Shown here in pieces: positions 34,699 through 43,097 of a stretch of DNA of 64,000 nt. The notes beneath the pieces were generated by a model. That model saw nothing but the letters and a program-made list of their open reading frames with translations. It did no database searches and had not been told where the DNA came from. The position numbers and the translations under genes were made by a program. Within the stretch, counting starts at the first letter, position 1; the number at the start of each line of letters is the position of its first letter. Origin of the DNA: Arthrobacter sp. QXT-31 (lineage in GTDB: Bacteria > Actinomycetota > Actinomycetes > Actinomycetales > Micrococcaceae); contig NZ_CP019304.1 of assembly GCF_001969265.1 (NCBI RefSeq), positions 3,410,001 through 3,474,000 on the forward strand. Reading direction: 5' to 3'.

Positions 34699-34982
34699 GG
34701 GCTGTCCTTTCTCCTGGCGACGACGTTGGCACAACAGTGGAATCCACTTCCGGTAATGATATGACGCGGATCACACGGCCGGGCGTTTATGACGTATTTC
34801 GGTTCCCATTCTGCCCGATTCCTGGTGCCCCTTTTCCGTATTTCCCGGATCGCGTCCCGAAGTGCGCTCACGGGCGCAACCGGTAACAGCGCAGACACAT
34901 GGCAGGACCCAACCCGAAACGTTTTAGAAAACATCGTGGGGCAGGCTGGTGCCATCAACATTCCAATGGAGGGGGATCGGAC

Positions 34983-35369
34983 GTGAACGAAGACATGGGC
35001 CTTGAAGTGCGGTCCAGCGCCGAGCTGGCGGTAGGGGACGTGGTGGAGGCGTGGCACCGCGGACGGCTGGCGCACAGCGGGACTGTGAGCAGCACCTTCC
35101 GGGACATCGACCTCTTCTGGATCATCGACGCCCGGACCGGCGCGCGGCGGCTGCTGGACCTTGAGCAGCTCAGCGTGCGGCGGGTGCCGGCCGCGAAAGC
35201 GGCAGGCGCCGTCGGGCATTCCACGGGGGCGCGTTCCACAGGTGCAGGGAAACTGAAGTCCGACGCCGGGAACCCGGCTTACGCCGTCGGCAAGCCTGCC
35301 CGGCGGCGCAGGAAGCCGGCCACCAGCCTGGCCCAGTTGGTGTTTATCGAGGCGCCGGCCACCCGCTAA
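34983..35369 (+). CDS. hypothetical basic protein, 128 aa
   Basis: GTG 34983 follows GGAGGGG at 8 nt. The first 65 residues form a compact acidic domain, ELAVGDVVEAWHRGRLAHSG then DLFWIIDARTGARRLLDLEQL, that looks like a small beta-barrel (SH3/Tudor-like strands). The second half is basic and disordered, ending in KPARRRRKPATSLAQLVFIEA. No known family is recognised. An acidic fold with a basic tail could bind nucleic acid, which is speculation. It is divergent from the membrane protein gene at 34698 and convergent with the KtrA gene. Confidence 0.7.
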   Translation: MNEDMGLEVRSSAELAVGDVVEAWHRGRLAHSGTVSSTFRDIDLFWIIDARTGARRLLDLEQLSVRRVPAAKAAGAVGHSTGARSTGAGKLKSDAGNPAYAVGKPARRRRKPATSLAQLVFIEAPATR

Positions 35370-35384
35370 AAGGCCGGGACACGG

Positions 35385-36077
35385 TCACTGCATGTTGCTG
35401 AAGCGCTCCGCCTGCGTCTTGCTGCCCTGCACAATGATCTGGTCCTCCTCGTACAGGACGGTCTGCGCCGTGGTGTGGCCCCAGATCCCGCCGGGGCGCT
35501 TGACCGCCACGATGGTGATGCCGTACTTGTCGCGCAGGCCCAGGACGCCGAGCGGCCGGTCGCAGGCCTCGGCGGGCGGGCTGGTGCGGATCATGACGAA
35601 GTCGTCCTCGAACTCGACGTAGTCCAGCAGCGAGCCGCGGACCAGGTGGGCCACGCGTTTGCCCATGTCGTGCTCGGGGCGGATCACGTGGTCCACGCCG
35701 AGCTGGTTGAGGATCTCGGCGTGCGGCTCGCTGATGGCCTTGGCCCAGATCTGCGGCTTCTTGAAGGTGAGCAGGCGCGACGTCGTCAGGATGCTTGCCT
35801 CGATGTCCGTGCCGATGCCCACCACGGCGCGGTCGAACTCGTGGACGGAGAGCTGGCGCAGCACCTCCTCCTTGGTGGAATCGGCGCGGACCACGTGGGT
35901 GAGGCGGCCGTTGTAGGACTGGACGGTGTCCTCGTTGGCGTCGATGCCGAGCACCTCGGTGCCCTGCGCCTCGAGCTCCAGCGCCAGGGCGCCGCCGAAA
36001 CGGCCCAGTCCGATGACCACCACCGTGTCCGCCTGACCCGCGGCTTCGGGTGAACGGGAAAAGAGGTTCTTAGCCAA
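35385..36077 (-). CDS. KtrA/TrkA-type potassium uptake regulatory subunit
   Basis: A cytosolic gating subunit of 230 residues. The N-terminal RCK domain has the nucleotide loop VVVIGLGRFGGALALEL (about 19-35) with acidic GIDAN after strand 2, as in NAD(H)/ATP-binding RCK_N domains. The C-terminal RCK_C domain spans about 145-225 (GITIVAVKRPGG, QIIVQG). It overlaps the channel subunit gene by 8 nt (36070-36077), so both are made together. RCK_C domains of this type can bind c-di-AMP. Confidence 0.92.
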   Translation of the reverse strand: MAKNLFSRSPEAAGQADTVVVIGLGRFGGALALELEAQGTEVLGIDANEDTVQSYNGRLTHVVRADSTKEEVLRQLSVHEFDRAVVGIGTDIEASILTTSRLLTFKKPQIWAKAISEPHAEILNQLGVDHVIRPEHDMGKRVAHLVRGSLLDYVEFEDDFVMIRTSPPAEACDRPLGVLGLRDKYGITIVAVKRPGGIWGHTTAQTVLYEEDQIIVQGSKTQAERFSNMQ

Positions 36078-37461
36078 TGAGGGGCCTTTCCTTCGGGTAT
36101 TCGTAGAGAAGCGGGCGTTCGCGCAGGGCCAGTGCGGCGCCGAGCGTCACCGGGCCGAGGCGGCCGACGAACATCAGCAGGATCAGCACCACCTGGCCGG
36201 CCGGCGGCATGGAGGCGGTGATGCCGGTGGACAGCCCCACGGTGGCGAACGCGGAGATGACCTCGAACAGGATCCGCTGCTGCCCGAAATCGGTGATGAG
36301 CATGAGGAACATCGTGGAGCCGACCACCAGCGCGATCGCGAGCAGCACCACGGTGATGGCCTGCCGGTGCACGGCACGGGAGAGGCGCTTGCCGAAAATG
36401 TTCACCGCGGTGCCGCCCTGCAGTTCGGTCAGCAGGATGAAGAACAGCACGCCGAAGGTGGTGATTTTCAGGCCGCCTGCAGTGCCGGCGGGGCCGCCGC
36501 CGATGAACATCAGGATGTCCATGCCCAGCCAGGACACCTCGTGCATCTGCCCGATGTCGATGCTGTTGAACCCGGCCGTGCGCGTGATGACGGACTGGAA
36601 GAAGCCGGCCAGAATTCGCTCGCCGGGCTTGAGTGCGCCGAGCGTGGCGGGGTTGGACCATTCGACGGCGGTAAGGAAGACGGTGCCGGCGGTGAGAAGG
36701 ACGGCGGTGCCCACCAGGACCAGCTTGGTGTTCATGCTCCAGTGGATGGGCCGCTGGTACTGCCGCCGCAGCTCGAACAGCACCGGAAAGCCCAGGCCGC
36801 CGATGATCACCGCGGCCGCGATGGGCAGGCAGATCCAGGGATCGCCGGCGAAACCGATGAGGTTGTCCGTGTGCAGCGCGAACCCGGCGTTGTTGAACGA
36901 GGACACGGAATGGAAGACGCCGTGCCACAGCGCCCGCCCGGGCTCGTAGCCGTACCCCGCGACGAGCCTGGCGGCCAGGATCCCCGCCAGCACAATCTCC
37001 ACGGTGAGGCTGATGGTCAGCACGCCGAGCAGGACGCGGCGCACGTCGCCGAAACCCGTGCTCTTGATCTCCGCGGCCGTTGAGAGCCGTGACCGCAGGC
37101 CCAGCCGGCGGGCCAGGAGCACACCGAGCAGCGTGCCGAAGGACATGACCCCGAACCCGCCGATCTGGATCAGGGCCATGATCACCACCTTGCCGAAGCC
37201 GCTCCAGTACACCGGGGTGTCGACCGTGACCAGTCCCGTGACGCACACCGAGGATGTGGAGGTGAACAGGGCGTCGAGGAAGGGCGCACCCTCCGGCCCG
37301 TTCCGCGCGATGGGCAGCATGAGCAAGCCCGTTCCGACGGCGACGGCGGCGGCGAAGCCGAGCACGATCACCTGCGCCGGATGCTGGGGTGCAAAGACGT
37401 TGAGGATGCGCGGGAAGACCGTGCCGGTAGGCCGGGCCTTCTGGGCAGGAATGTCGCGCAT
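36070..37461 (-). CDS. KtrB/TrkH-type potassium transporter membrane subunit
   Basis: 463 residues from ATG 37461; GTG 37470, three codons up, is an alternative with GGTGG 4 nt before it. Four pseudo-repeats each have a selectivity-filter segment: TSTSSVCVTGLV, SVSSFNNAGFAL, TRTAGFNSIDIG and AFATVGLSTGI are all visible in the correct order, each with the conserved filter Gly. It forms the K+ (or Na+-coupled K+) pathway and is gated by the RCK subunit encoded next. About ten membrane segments. Confidence 0.92.
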   Translation of the reverse strand: MRDIPAQKARPTGTVFPRILNVFAPQHPAQVIVLGFAAAVAVGTGLLMLPIARNGPEGAPFLDALFTSTSSVCVTGLVTVDTPVYWSGFGKVVIMALIQIGGFGVMSFGTLLGVLLARRLGLRSRLSTAAEIKSTGFGDVRRVLLGVLTISLTVEIVLAGILAARLVAGYGYEPGRALWHGVFHSVSSFNNAGFALHTDNLIGFAGDPWICLPIAAAVIIGGLGFPVLFELRRQYQRPIHWSMNTKLVLVGTAVLLTAGTVFLTAVEWSNPATLGALKPGERILAGFFQSVITRTAGFNSIDIGQMHEVSWLGMDILMFIGGGPAGTAGGLKITTFGVLFFILLTELQGGTAVNIFGKRLSRAVHRQAITVVLLAIALVVGSTMFLMLITDFGQQRILFEVISAFATVGLSTGITASMPPAGQVVLILLMFVGRLGPVTLGAALALRERPLLYEYPKERPLIG

Positions 37462-37654
37462 AGGCGTCACGCTACCACCGCGAAATTCCCTGCGGCCCGG
37501 TGTGAAGGACGAGGCGTTAAGAAAGCGTTAAGATCCCCGGTTTTCGCAATTTTCGGATTCCGGCCGGTGCTACGCTCCCGTGGTCATCAGCAAACTGCCC
37601 ATGTGAATCGAAGGACCCCGTGGCCACCTCAAGCACGCAAGGCCGTGTCCCGCC

Positions 37655-37747
37655 ATGCTGACCCAAAACGCCCCGCTGCTGTGGCTGATCCTCGGGATCG
37701 GCGCAACCGGCTACATGATCTACCGGCTCATCAGAGCAACCAAGTAG
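37655..37747 (+). CDS. very small membrane protein, 30 aa
   Basis: ATG 37655 opens a 30-codon frame that reads [10 protein letters not shown] then [20 protein letters not shown]: a single membrane helix and a basic end. A 13-bp perfect terminator begins 2 nt after its stop, which argues for a dedicated short transcript. A good ribosome-binding site (GAAGGA) precedes instead a GTG at 37620 whose 13-codon frame stops at TGA 37659-37661, overlapping this ATG, so translation may be coupled through a leader peptide. It resembles KdpF or small transporter subunits in size and shape. Its neighbours, KtrB (divergent) and a large APC transporter (downstream), support a transporter accessory role. Confidence 0.5.
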   Translation: MLTQNAPLLWLILGIGATGYMIYRLIRATK

Positions 37748-37749
37748 CC

Positions 37750-37786
37750 CCCGCCGTCGGACGCCCTCCCGTGGTCCGACGGCGGG
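37750..37786 (+). terminator. strong terminator after the 30-aa gene
   Basis: CCCGCCGTCGGAC (37750-37762) pairs perfectly with GTCCGACGGCGGG (37774-37786), loop 11 nt. It isolates the small gene from the APC transporter downstream. Confidence 0.75.
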
Positions 37787-37794
37787 TCCCCGAC

Positions 37795-37885
37795 CCTTCC
37801 TCACCTTTCGCCCCCTGTTCCCCGACCCTTCCTCACCTTTCGCCGCCTGGTGCCCGATCCTTCCTCACGTGCCGGCGCCCGATCC
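37795..37885 (-). repeat. 32-nt repeat array, reverse orientation
   Basis: CCTCAC recurs at 37799, 37831 and 37863, an exact 32-nt period, in the minus orientation of the family seen at 17076 and 26056. It lies directly before the APC transporter gene and ends 22 nt before its start. Confidence 0.8.
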
Positions 37886-37907
37886 CCGAAATCCAGAAAG
37901 ACATTTC

Positions 37908-39890
37908 ATGACCGCACCAGCCCAATATTCCGTTCCGGCCAGCGTGCCCAACCCCGAGCGGGAAAGCGGCCCCGGCGGCGCGTTTACGCGGTGGCTGCTG
38001 GAGCACAAGGTGCACCAGCCGGTGGGGCCGGAATCGGCGGAAGGCACCGGGCACCAGCAGAGCTGGTGGAAGGTCATGTGCCTGACCGGCGTGGACTACT
38101 TCTCCACGCTGTCCTATCTGCCCGGCATCGCCGCGCTCGCCGCCGGTGCGCTGTCGCCGCTGGCCACGCTGCTGATCGTGGCCCTGACCCTGCTGGGCAT
38201 GCTGCCGATGTACCGCCGCGTGGCGCATGAGAGCCCGCACGGGCAGGGCTCCGTGGCCATGCTCGAGAACCTGCTGCCGTTCTGGCGCGGCAAGGTGTTT
38301 GTGCTGGTGCTGCTCGGGTTCGTGGCGACGTCGTGGATCATCACCATCACCCTCTCCGCGGCCGACGCCACCGTGCACCTGCTGGAGAACCCGTACCTGC
38401 CGCCGTTACTGGAAGGCCAGGCCGTCCCCATTACCGTGGTGATGCTGCTGATCCTGGGCGGGGTGTTCCTGCTGGGCTTCTCCGAGGCCGTGGCCGTCGC
38501 CATTCCGCTGGTGGGCGTCTTTCTGCTGCTGAACGCCGTCATCATCGGCACCGGAATTTACGACGCCGTCACTCAGCCGGGTGCCGTGGCTGCCTGGATC
38601 GCTGCACTCGGTTCATTTGGCGGCGGCTTGGGCAACATTGCCGGGCCTGCCATCCTCGCGTTCCCGCTGCTGGTGCTGGGCCTTTCCGGCTTCGAAACCG
38701 GCGTGAGCATGATGCCCCTGGTGGCCGCGTCCGGCTCCACGCCGGAGGAGACGCTCCGCAACCGGATCCGCAACACGCGCAAGCTCCTGACGGCGGCGGC
38801 CGTGGTCATGAGCGTCTACCTGGTCGGCAGCAGCTTCGTCACCACCGTGCTGATCCCGGCCGAGGCGTTCCAGGAGGGCGGTGAAGCGAACGGCCGTGCG
38901 CTCGCATACCTGGCACATGAACGGCTCGGCAACGGCTTCGGGTCCGTGTACGACATCAGCAGCATCCTGATCCTGTGGTTCGCCGGCGCGTCCGCAATGG
39001 CCGGGCTCATCAATATCGTGCCCCGGTACCTGCCCTCCTACGGCATGGCCCCCGACTGGTCCCGGGCCGTGCGCCCCGTGGTCCTGGTGTACACGGCCAT
39101 CAGCATCCTCATCACCATCGGCTTCAACGCGGACGTCAACGCCCAGGCCGGCGCGTACGCAACCGGGATCCTGGCCATGATGGTCTCCGGCGCGGTGGCT
39201 GTGAGCATTTCCGCCGCCCGCCAGAAGAAGCGCAGGGCCGCCGTCGGGTTCACCGTCCTGACGCTCGTGATGCTCTACGCGCTGATGGAGAACGTGATCG
39301 AGAAACCCGACGGCCTGGCGATCTCCGGATTCTTCATCCTGGGCATCGTGGTGGTGTCGCTGGTGTCCCGGGTCTCGCGCACCACTGAGCTGCGGGTGGA
39401 CCGGATCGAGTTCGATGAGACCGCGCGTCGCTTCATCACGGACACGATTGACTACGACGGGCGCATCAACATCATCGCCAACCGCCCGCAGGCCAGGGAC
39501 GCGAAGGAGTACGCGCAGAAGGAGGCCGCGCAACGGGAAAACAACCCCGTCCCCGGCACGGCTGACGTGATGTTCCTGGAGATCGACATCACGGACCCGT
39601 CGGGCTTCAGCGATGTGCTTACCGTGCGTGGCGTCGAGGTGGCCGGGCACCGGGTCCTCCGCGCGAACAGCCCGGCCGCGCCCAACGCCATCGCCGCGAT
39701 CCTGCTGGCACTGCACGATGCCACGGGAGTCCGCCCGCACGCGTACTTCGAGTGGGCCGAGGGCAACCCGCTGGCCCACCTGATGCGCTACCTGCTCCTG
39801 GGCCGCGGCGACACCGCCCCCGTGGTCCGGGAGATCATCCGCGAAAACGAGCCCGACCCCGCCCGGCGCCCGGGCATCCACGTCGGCTAG
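37908..39890 (+). CDS. large APC-superfamily transporter with C-terminal cytoplasmic domain
   Basis: 660 residues. ATG 37908 follows AGAAAG; the frame continues into the repeat array upstream and is not used. After about 45 hydrophilic residues, the block [28 protein letters not shown] (in two pieces) opens the membrane domain of about twelve helices to residue 505. About 155 residues then form a soluble mixed domain ([27 protein letters not shown]). This layout resembles KimA-type APC potassium importers as well as actinobacterial amino acid transporters. The KtrAB genes next door make a potassium role worth considering, but the substrate cannot be read from the sequence. Confidence 0.8.
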   Translation: MTAPAQYSVPASVPNPERESGPGGAFTRWLLEHKVHQPVGPESAEGTGHQQSWWKVMCLTGVDYFSTLSYLPGIAALAAGALSPLATLLIVALTLLGMLPMYRRVAHESPHGQGSVAMLENLLPFWRGKVFVLVLLGFVATSWIITITLSAADATVHLLENPYLPPLLEGQAVPITVVMLLILGGVFLLGFSEAVAVAIPLVGVFLLLNAVIIGTGIYDAVTQPGAVAAWIAALGSFGGGLGNIAGPAILAFPLLVLGLSGFETGVSMMPLVAASGSTPEETLRNRIRNTRKLLTAAAVVMSVYLVGSSFVTTVLIPAEAFQEGGEANGRALAYLAHERLGNGFGSVYDISSILILWFAGASAMAGLINIVPRYLPSYGMAPDWSRAVRPVVLVYTAISILITIGFNADVNAQAGAYATGILAMMVSGAVAVSISAARQKKRRAAVGFTVLTLVMLYALMENVIEKPDGLAISGFFILGIVVVSLVSRVSRTTELRVDRIEFDETARRFITDTIDYDGRINIIANRPQARDAKEYAQKEAAQRENNPVPGTADVMFLEIDITDPSGFSDVLTVRGVEVAGHRVLRANSPAAPNAIAAILLALHDATGVRPHAYFEWAEGNPLAHLMRYLLLGRGDTAPVVREIIRENEPDPARRPGIHVG

Positions 39891-39954
39891 CCCGGCTACG
39901 CGTTGCCGTTGCCCGAGTCCTCCCGCTGATCGGGCCTGCCGATATTCAGGGCGG

Positions 39955-40130
39955 AAACGCTCTCTCACTTTTCGTCGGGTTTTACTGGACGCTCTCTCAC
40001 CTCCAAAACGCGGGTGAGAGAGCGTTTGGAATGAGGCGACAGGATCTGACAGAGCGTTGGGAAATTGGCGACGGGATCTGAGGACGCGTTGGGGATTAGG
40101 CGACAGGATCTGAGGGAGCGTTGGGGTGGC
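39955..40130. repeat. 32-nt repeat array, head-to-head
   Basis: Reverse units at 39955-40010 (cgctctctcac twice, 32 nt apart) face forward units with GCGAC at 40036, 40068 and 40100, period 32. The two facing halves share the complementary [19 protein letters not shown] sequence and could form a cruciform. It fills most of the 384-nt gap between two plus-strand genes; nothing else is seen there. Confidence 0.8.
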
Positions 40131-40274
40131 GGCTCAAGACATGTCCTGTTCACCGGAGCGTCAGCAGCTGGTGGGCAAGCGTTAGTTGCCGGCGGGCAGG
40201 GTGGTGGGGCACGCCGTCGGACATTCCCAACCGGGAAGCGCGGGTGCATCCCAACCGCACTGAAGGAGAACCCT

Positions 40275-41123
40275 GTGCTGCTCAAAAGCACCGTCACTGC
40301 CCTCGTCGCCCTCACGGCGCTCGCCGGAATCGCCACCCCGTCCGCCGCGGCGCCGGATGCCGCCGTCACACTGGGGGAGCCGCATCCCGCAGCGCATGCG
40401 CACAACGACTACGAACACGACCGCCCGCTGCTGGATGCGCTGGAACACGGTTTCACCAGCGCGGAAGCGGACGTCTGGCTGGTGGAGGGCGAGCTGCGCG
40501 CGGCTCACGACCTCGAGGATGCTCGCGCCGGCGTCACCCTCGAAAGCCTCTATCTGGACCCGCTGGACCAGCTCGTGCGGCAGCAGGGCCACAGCGTCTA
40601 CCCGGGCTGGGACGGCAGCCTGCAGTTGCTTATCGACATCAAGAGCGACGGCGAAACGACCTATGCGGCCATCGAGAAGGAACTCGCCGAGCACCCGGAG
40701 CTCATGACGCGTTATGCCAACGGCAAGGTGTCGGCCGGCCCGGTGACCGCCGTCATCAGCGGCAACCGGCCGCTCGCCACGATGCAGGCTGCGGACAAGA
40801 GGTTCGGTTTCTACGACGGCCGGTCGGCTGATCTGGCTTCGGGGAAACCTACCGCGCTGATGCCGCTGGTCAGCGACAACTGGACCAAGCTGTTCACGTG
40901 GCAGGGTGTCGGGCCGATGCCTGAGGCTGAGCGGGCCAAGCTGCGCGCTTACGTGGAAACGGCCCACGCCAAGGGGTACCGGGTGCGGTTCTGGGCGACG
41001 CCGGACCAGGCAGGGCCGGCCCGCGACGCACTGTGGGCCGAGCTGCTCGATGCCGGCATCGACCACATCAACACTGACGACCTTCCCGCGCTGGATACAT
41101 TTCTGAGCGGGCGCGGGGAGTAG
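40275..41123 (+). CDS. exported PI-PLC/glycerophosphodiester phosphodiesterase-superfamily protein
   Basis: 282 residues from GTG 40275, with AAGGAG 6 nt upstream. The signal peptide (LLKSTVTALVALTALAGIATPSAAA) is cleaved near residue 27. The TIM-barrel pattern of the PLC-like phosphodiesterases is visible: AHAHNDYEHDRPLLDALEHG with a catalytic His, EADVWL with metal-ligand Glu/Asp, and ELRAAHDLED with the second His. Near the C-terminus come RFWATPDQ and INTDDL, as in GDPD enzymes. It should act on phosphodiesters outside the cell, perhaps for phosphate scavenging. The exact substrate is unknown. Confidence 0.82.
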   Translation: MLLKSTVTALVALTALAGIATPSAAAPDAAVTLGEPHPAAHAHNDYEHDRPLLDALEHGFTSAEADVWLVEGELRAAHDLEDARAGVTLESLYLDPLDQLVRQQGHSVYPGWDGSLQLLIDIKSDGETTYAAIEKELAEHPELMTRYANGKVSAGPVTAVISGNRPLATMQAADKRFGFYDGRSADLASGKPTALMPLVSDNWTKLFTWQGVGPMPEAERAKLRAYVETAHAKGYRVRFWATPDQAGPARDALWAELLDAGIDHINTDDLPALDTFLSGRGE

Positions 41124-41186
41124 CCTGCTTCCTTCGAAAGGTGGGGAGGGTCCGGAAGAAGGCGGCGAGGGTGAGGAAGGGTCCAG

Positions 41187-41855
41187 TCAGGATGAGCGTG
41201 CCGGGGAGGCCGTGACCACCACGTTCTTGCCCCAGGGGTCCTCGGTGTAGCAGCTGATCAGGACCAGCCGGTTGGGCACGACGTTCCAGATATCGCTGTC
41301 CTTAAGCGTGTTCTTGTCGTGCGTCGTGACGGAGTCGATGGTGTACGTCAGCGTCCCCTTTGCCGTCGTCACGGTGACTTCCTTGCCCGCGAGCGACTCG
41401 TCGCTGAGCCGGTTGAAGGGCGCATCCCGGCCGTCCCAGCTGTGACCCACGATGTACGTCGTGTTCGTCGAGCCGGCTCCGGGCATGCCGTAATTGGTCA
41501 GCCAGTATGCGTCAACCGTGAGCGGGGGAACGAGCGACCCGGACGACATCTCTTCCGCGCTGGGAGTCAGCGGCAGAACCCGGACGTCCAGCCCTGCCGC
41601 CATGATCGCCACCGCGGTGGGCGCAGCTACGGCTGCCGGACGCGCAGGTTTGCGGACCGCGCCGGTGCTCTGGGTTGCCACCGCCGAGGCGGTGGCTGAG
41701 GGCACGACGGCGGTGCTGCCGCCGTCGTTTGGGGGGACAGCGTTCGACGGCGCCAGGAAGAGAGCCGCTGCCAGACCCGCCGTGGCTACGGCAGGCACGG
41801 CAAGCCAGCGCCGGCTGGGCCGGCGCCGGCTGGCCGTGGTTTGCGACTCCAACAA
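41187..41855 (-). CDS. class F sortase
   Basis: A cysteine transpeptidase of 222 residues that anchors surface proteins. A TTG start at 41855 has AAGG 6 nt upstream. A single N-terminal membrane segment (RWLAVPAVATAGLAAALFLAP) is followed by an Ala/Pro linker. The catalytic domain has His in TYIVGHSWDG and Cys in LVLISCYTED near the end; the Arg usually close after Cys is not obvious, and PNRLVLISCY offers one before it. It lies 21 nt downstream of a gene for a likely wall-associated substrate, as often seen for class F enzymes of actinobacteria. Confidence 0.85.
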   Translation of the reverse strand: MLESQTTASRRRPSRRWLAVPAVATAGLAAALFLAPSNAVPPNDGGSTAVVPSATASAVATQSTGAVRKPARPAAVAAPTAVAIMAAGLDVRVLPLTPSAEEMSSGSLVPPLTVDAYWLTNYGMPGAGSTNTTYIVGHSWDGRDAPFNRLSDESLAGKEVTVTTAKGTLTYTIDSVTTHDKNTLKDSDIWNVVPNRLVLISCYTEDPWGKNVVVTASPARSS

Positions 41856-41876
41856 CTGATGCCTTAGTGCTGGTGC

Positions 41877-42800
41877 CTAGTTGCGGCCGCGTTCCAGGCG
41901 GCGCATCCGCAGGGCGATGGCGGCAGGCACGGAGATGCCGGCCGCGAGCAGGGCGGCGAGCAGCGCCAAGCCGGGGTGGCCGCCTGGCTCAGTCTCGGCC
42001 GCGGTCTGCACATTCAGGCCCTTGTTGGTCGCCACCGTGGCGGTGCCGACCCCTGCTCCGGGGGTGGTGCCGACCCCTGTGGGAGCGGCGGTGACAGGGT
42101 TGGCGACTGCCGGCGTCGTGCCTCCCGGCGTCGTGGTGTCCGGCACCGTCACGGGCGGCGTAACAACCGGGTCCACTCCGACAGAGTCCGGATTGCATGC
42201 TGCGAGGAACGCTTCAAAGAGCCCCGCAAGGCTGGCTGCGGAGCCTTCGTCCAGCGAGACGGCGGCGAGTTCCTGTTCGAAGGCGGCGACGGCGGTGTCG
42301 AAGGCGTCCTTGACGTCAAGGAACTCCTGCGAAGTCCAGGCGGCGTCATACTCCGCCTGGCGGAGCTCCAAAGCGTCCCGGGATTCGCCGCGTGCATCAT
42401 CTGCTGCGTCGTAGGCAGCCTGCGCCGCTGCGATGGCTTCTGGATCGCCGGACGTCTGGGCCTCTACGAGCGCATCTTCGGCGGCGTCCTTGGCGGCCTC
42501 GTCCGCGGCGAGCTGGGCCTCGGCGGCCGTCAGAGCAGCGCCGGGCCCGTCCTCGATAGCCTGCTGCGCCGCCACGTATGCCGCCTCGGCGGAGGCAGCG
42601 ACCTCCGCGAGGGCGTCGAGGCGAGCAATGCTTTCCTCGGTGATTCCGGCGGCTGCGAGCGCGGCCTCGAACTGGACGGAAGCCTGCTGGCAGGCGGCGT
42701 CACCGGGCGCTGCGATGGCTGTCGGAGCCCCGATGAAGAGCCCGCCGGCGAAAACAGCTGCTGACGAGCCAGCGGCGACCCATTTGGATACAGCGGTCAT
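41877..42800 (-). CDS. secreted coiled-coil surface protein, probable sortase substrate
   Basis: 307 residues; GAGGGG precedes ATG 42800. The signal peptide ends in GAPTAIAAPG. Residues about 35-175 are an Ala/Glu/Asp-rich helical coiled coil with one Cys at each end (ACQQA, FLAACNPD), which could form a disulphide. A Pro/Thr/Val stalk follows (PPVTVPDTTTPGGTTPAV), then a C-terminal sorting-type signal: TEPGGHPG, a hydrophobic helix LALLAALLAAGISVPAAIAL and a basic RMRRLERGR tail. No LPXTG is present; the motif before the helix may be the class F recognition site. The sortase gene lies 21 nt downstream in the same operon. Confidence 0.8.
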   Translation of the reverse strand: MTAVSKWVAAGSSAAVFAGGLFIGAPTAIAAPGDAACQQASVQFEAALAAAGITEESIARLDALAEVAASAEAAYVAAQQAIEDGPGAALTAAEAQLAADEAAKDAAEDALVEAQTSGDPEAIAAAQAAYDAADDARGESRDALELRQAEYDAAWTSQEFLDVKDAFDTAVAAFEQELAAVSLDEGSAASLAGLFEAFLAACNPDSVGVDPVVTPPVTVPDTTTPGGTTPAVANPVTAAPTGVGTTPGAGVGTATVATNKGLNVQTAAETEPGGHPGLALLAALLAAGISVPAAIALRMRRLERGRN

Positions 42801-43097
42801 AGTTTGTGTCCCCTCAAACACGAAGCGGCCGCCGGGGCCGTCCCCGGCGGTTTCAGCGCGCGGTAGAGCGGCTCTTGGCGGTTTGCTCCGAAACATTTCC
42901 GGGTGGACCAGGCAGGGACGCTCGTACTGCTGATCTCCGGAGTAAGACGGCGAGACCTCAGGTTTACCCTGAACGCCGCCCGAAAGATCGCTGTGGAGCT
43001 AAAAATACCTATCGATGCCCGTTGTGGCAAACGTCACGAAGGGTTTGGGGGGAGGCGGCAGGAGGTGAGGGAGCGTTGGTTCAGGCCGGACAGAGGG
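42801..43097. other. intergenic region with one copy of the 32-nt repeat
   Basis: 297 nt. It contains the promoter side of the surface-protein gene and, near 43048-43080, one forward repeat unit (gcggcaggaggtgagggagc). No ORF is supported. Confidence 0.5.

Noticed and set aside
34751..34764. Zur-like site upstream of the ycnI-neighbour membrane protein gene
   Set aside because: Only the short AATGATA core matches and symmetry is poor; too weak to list as a feature.
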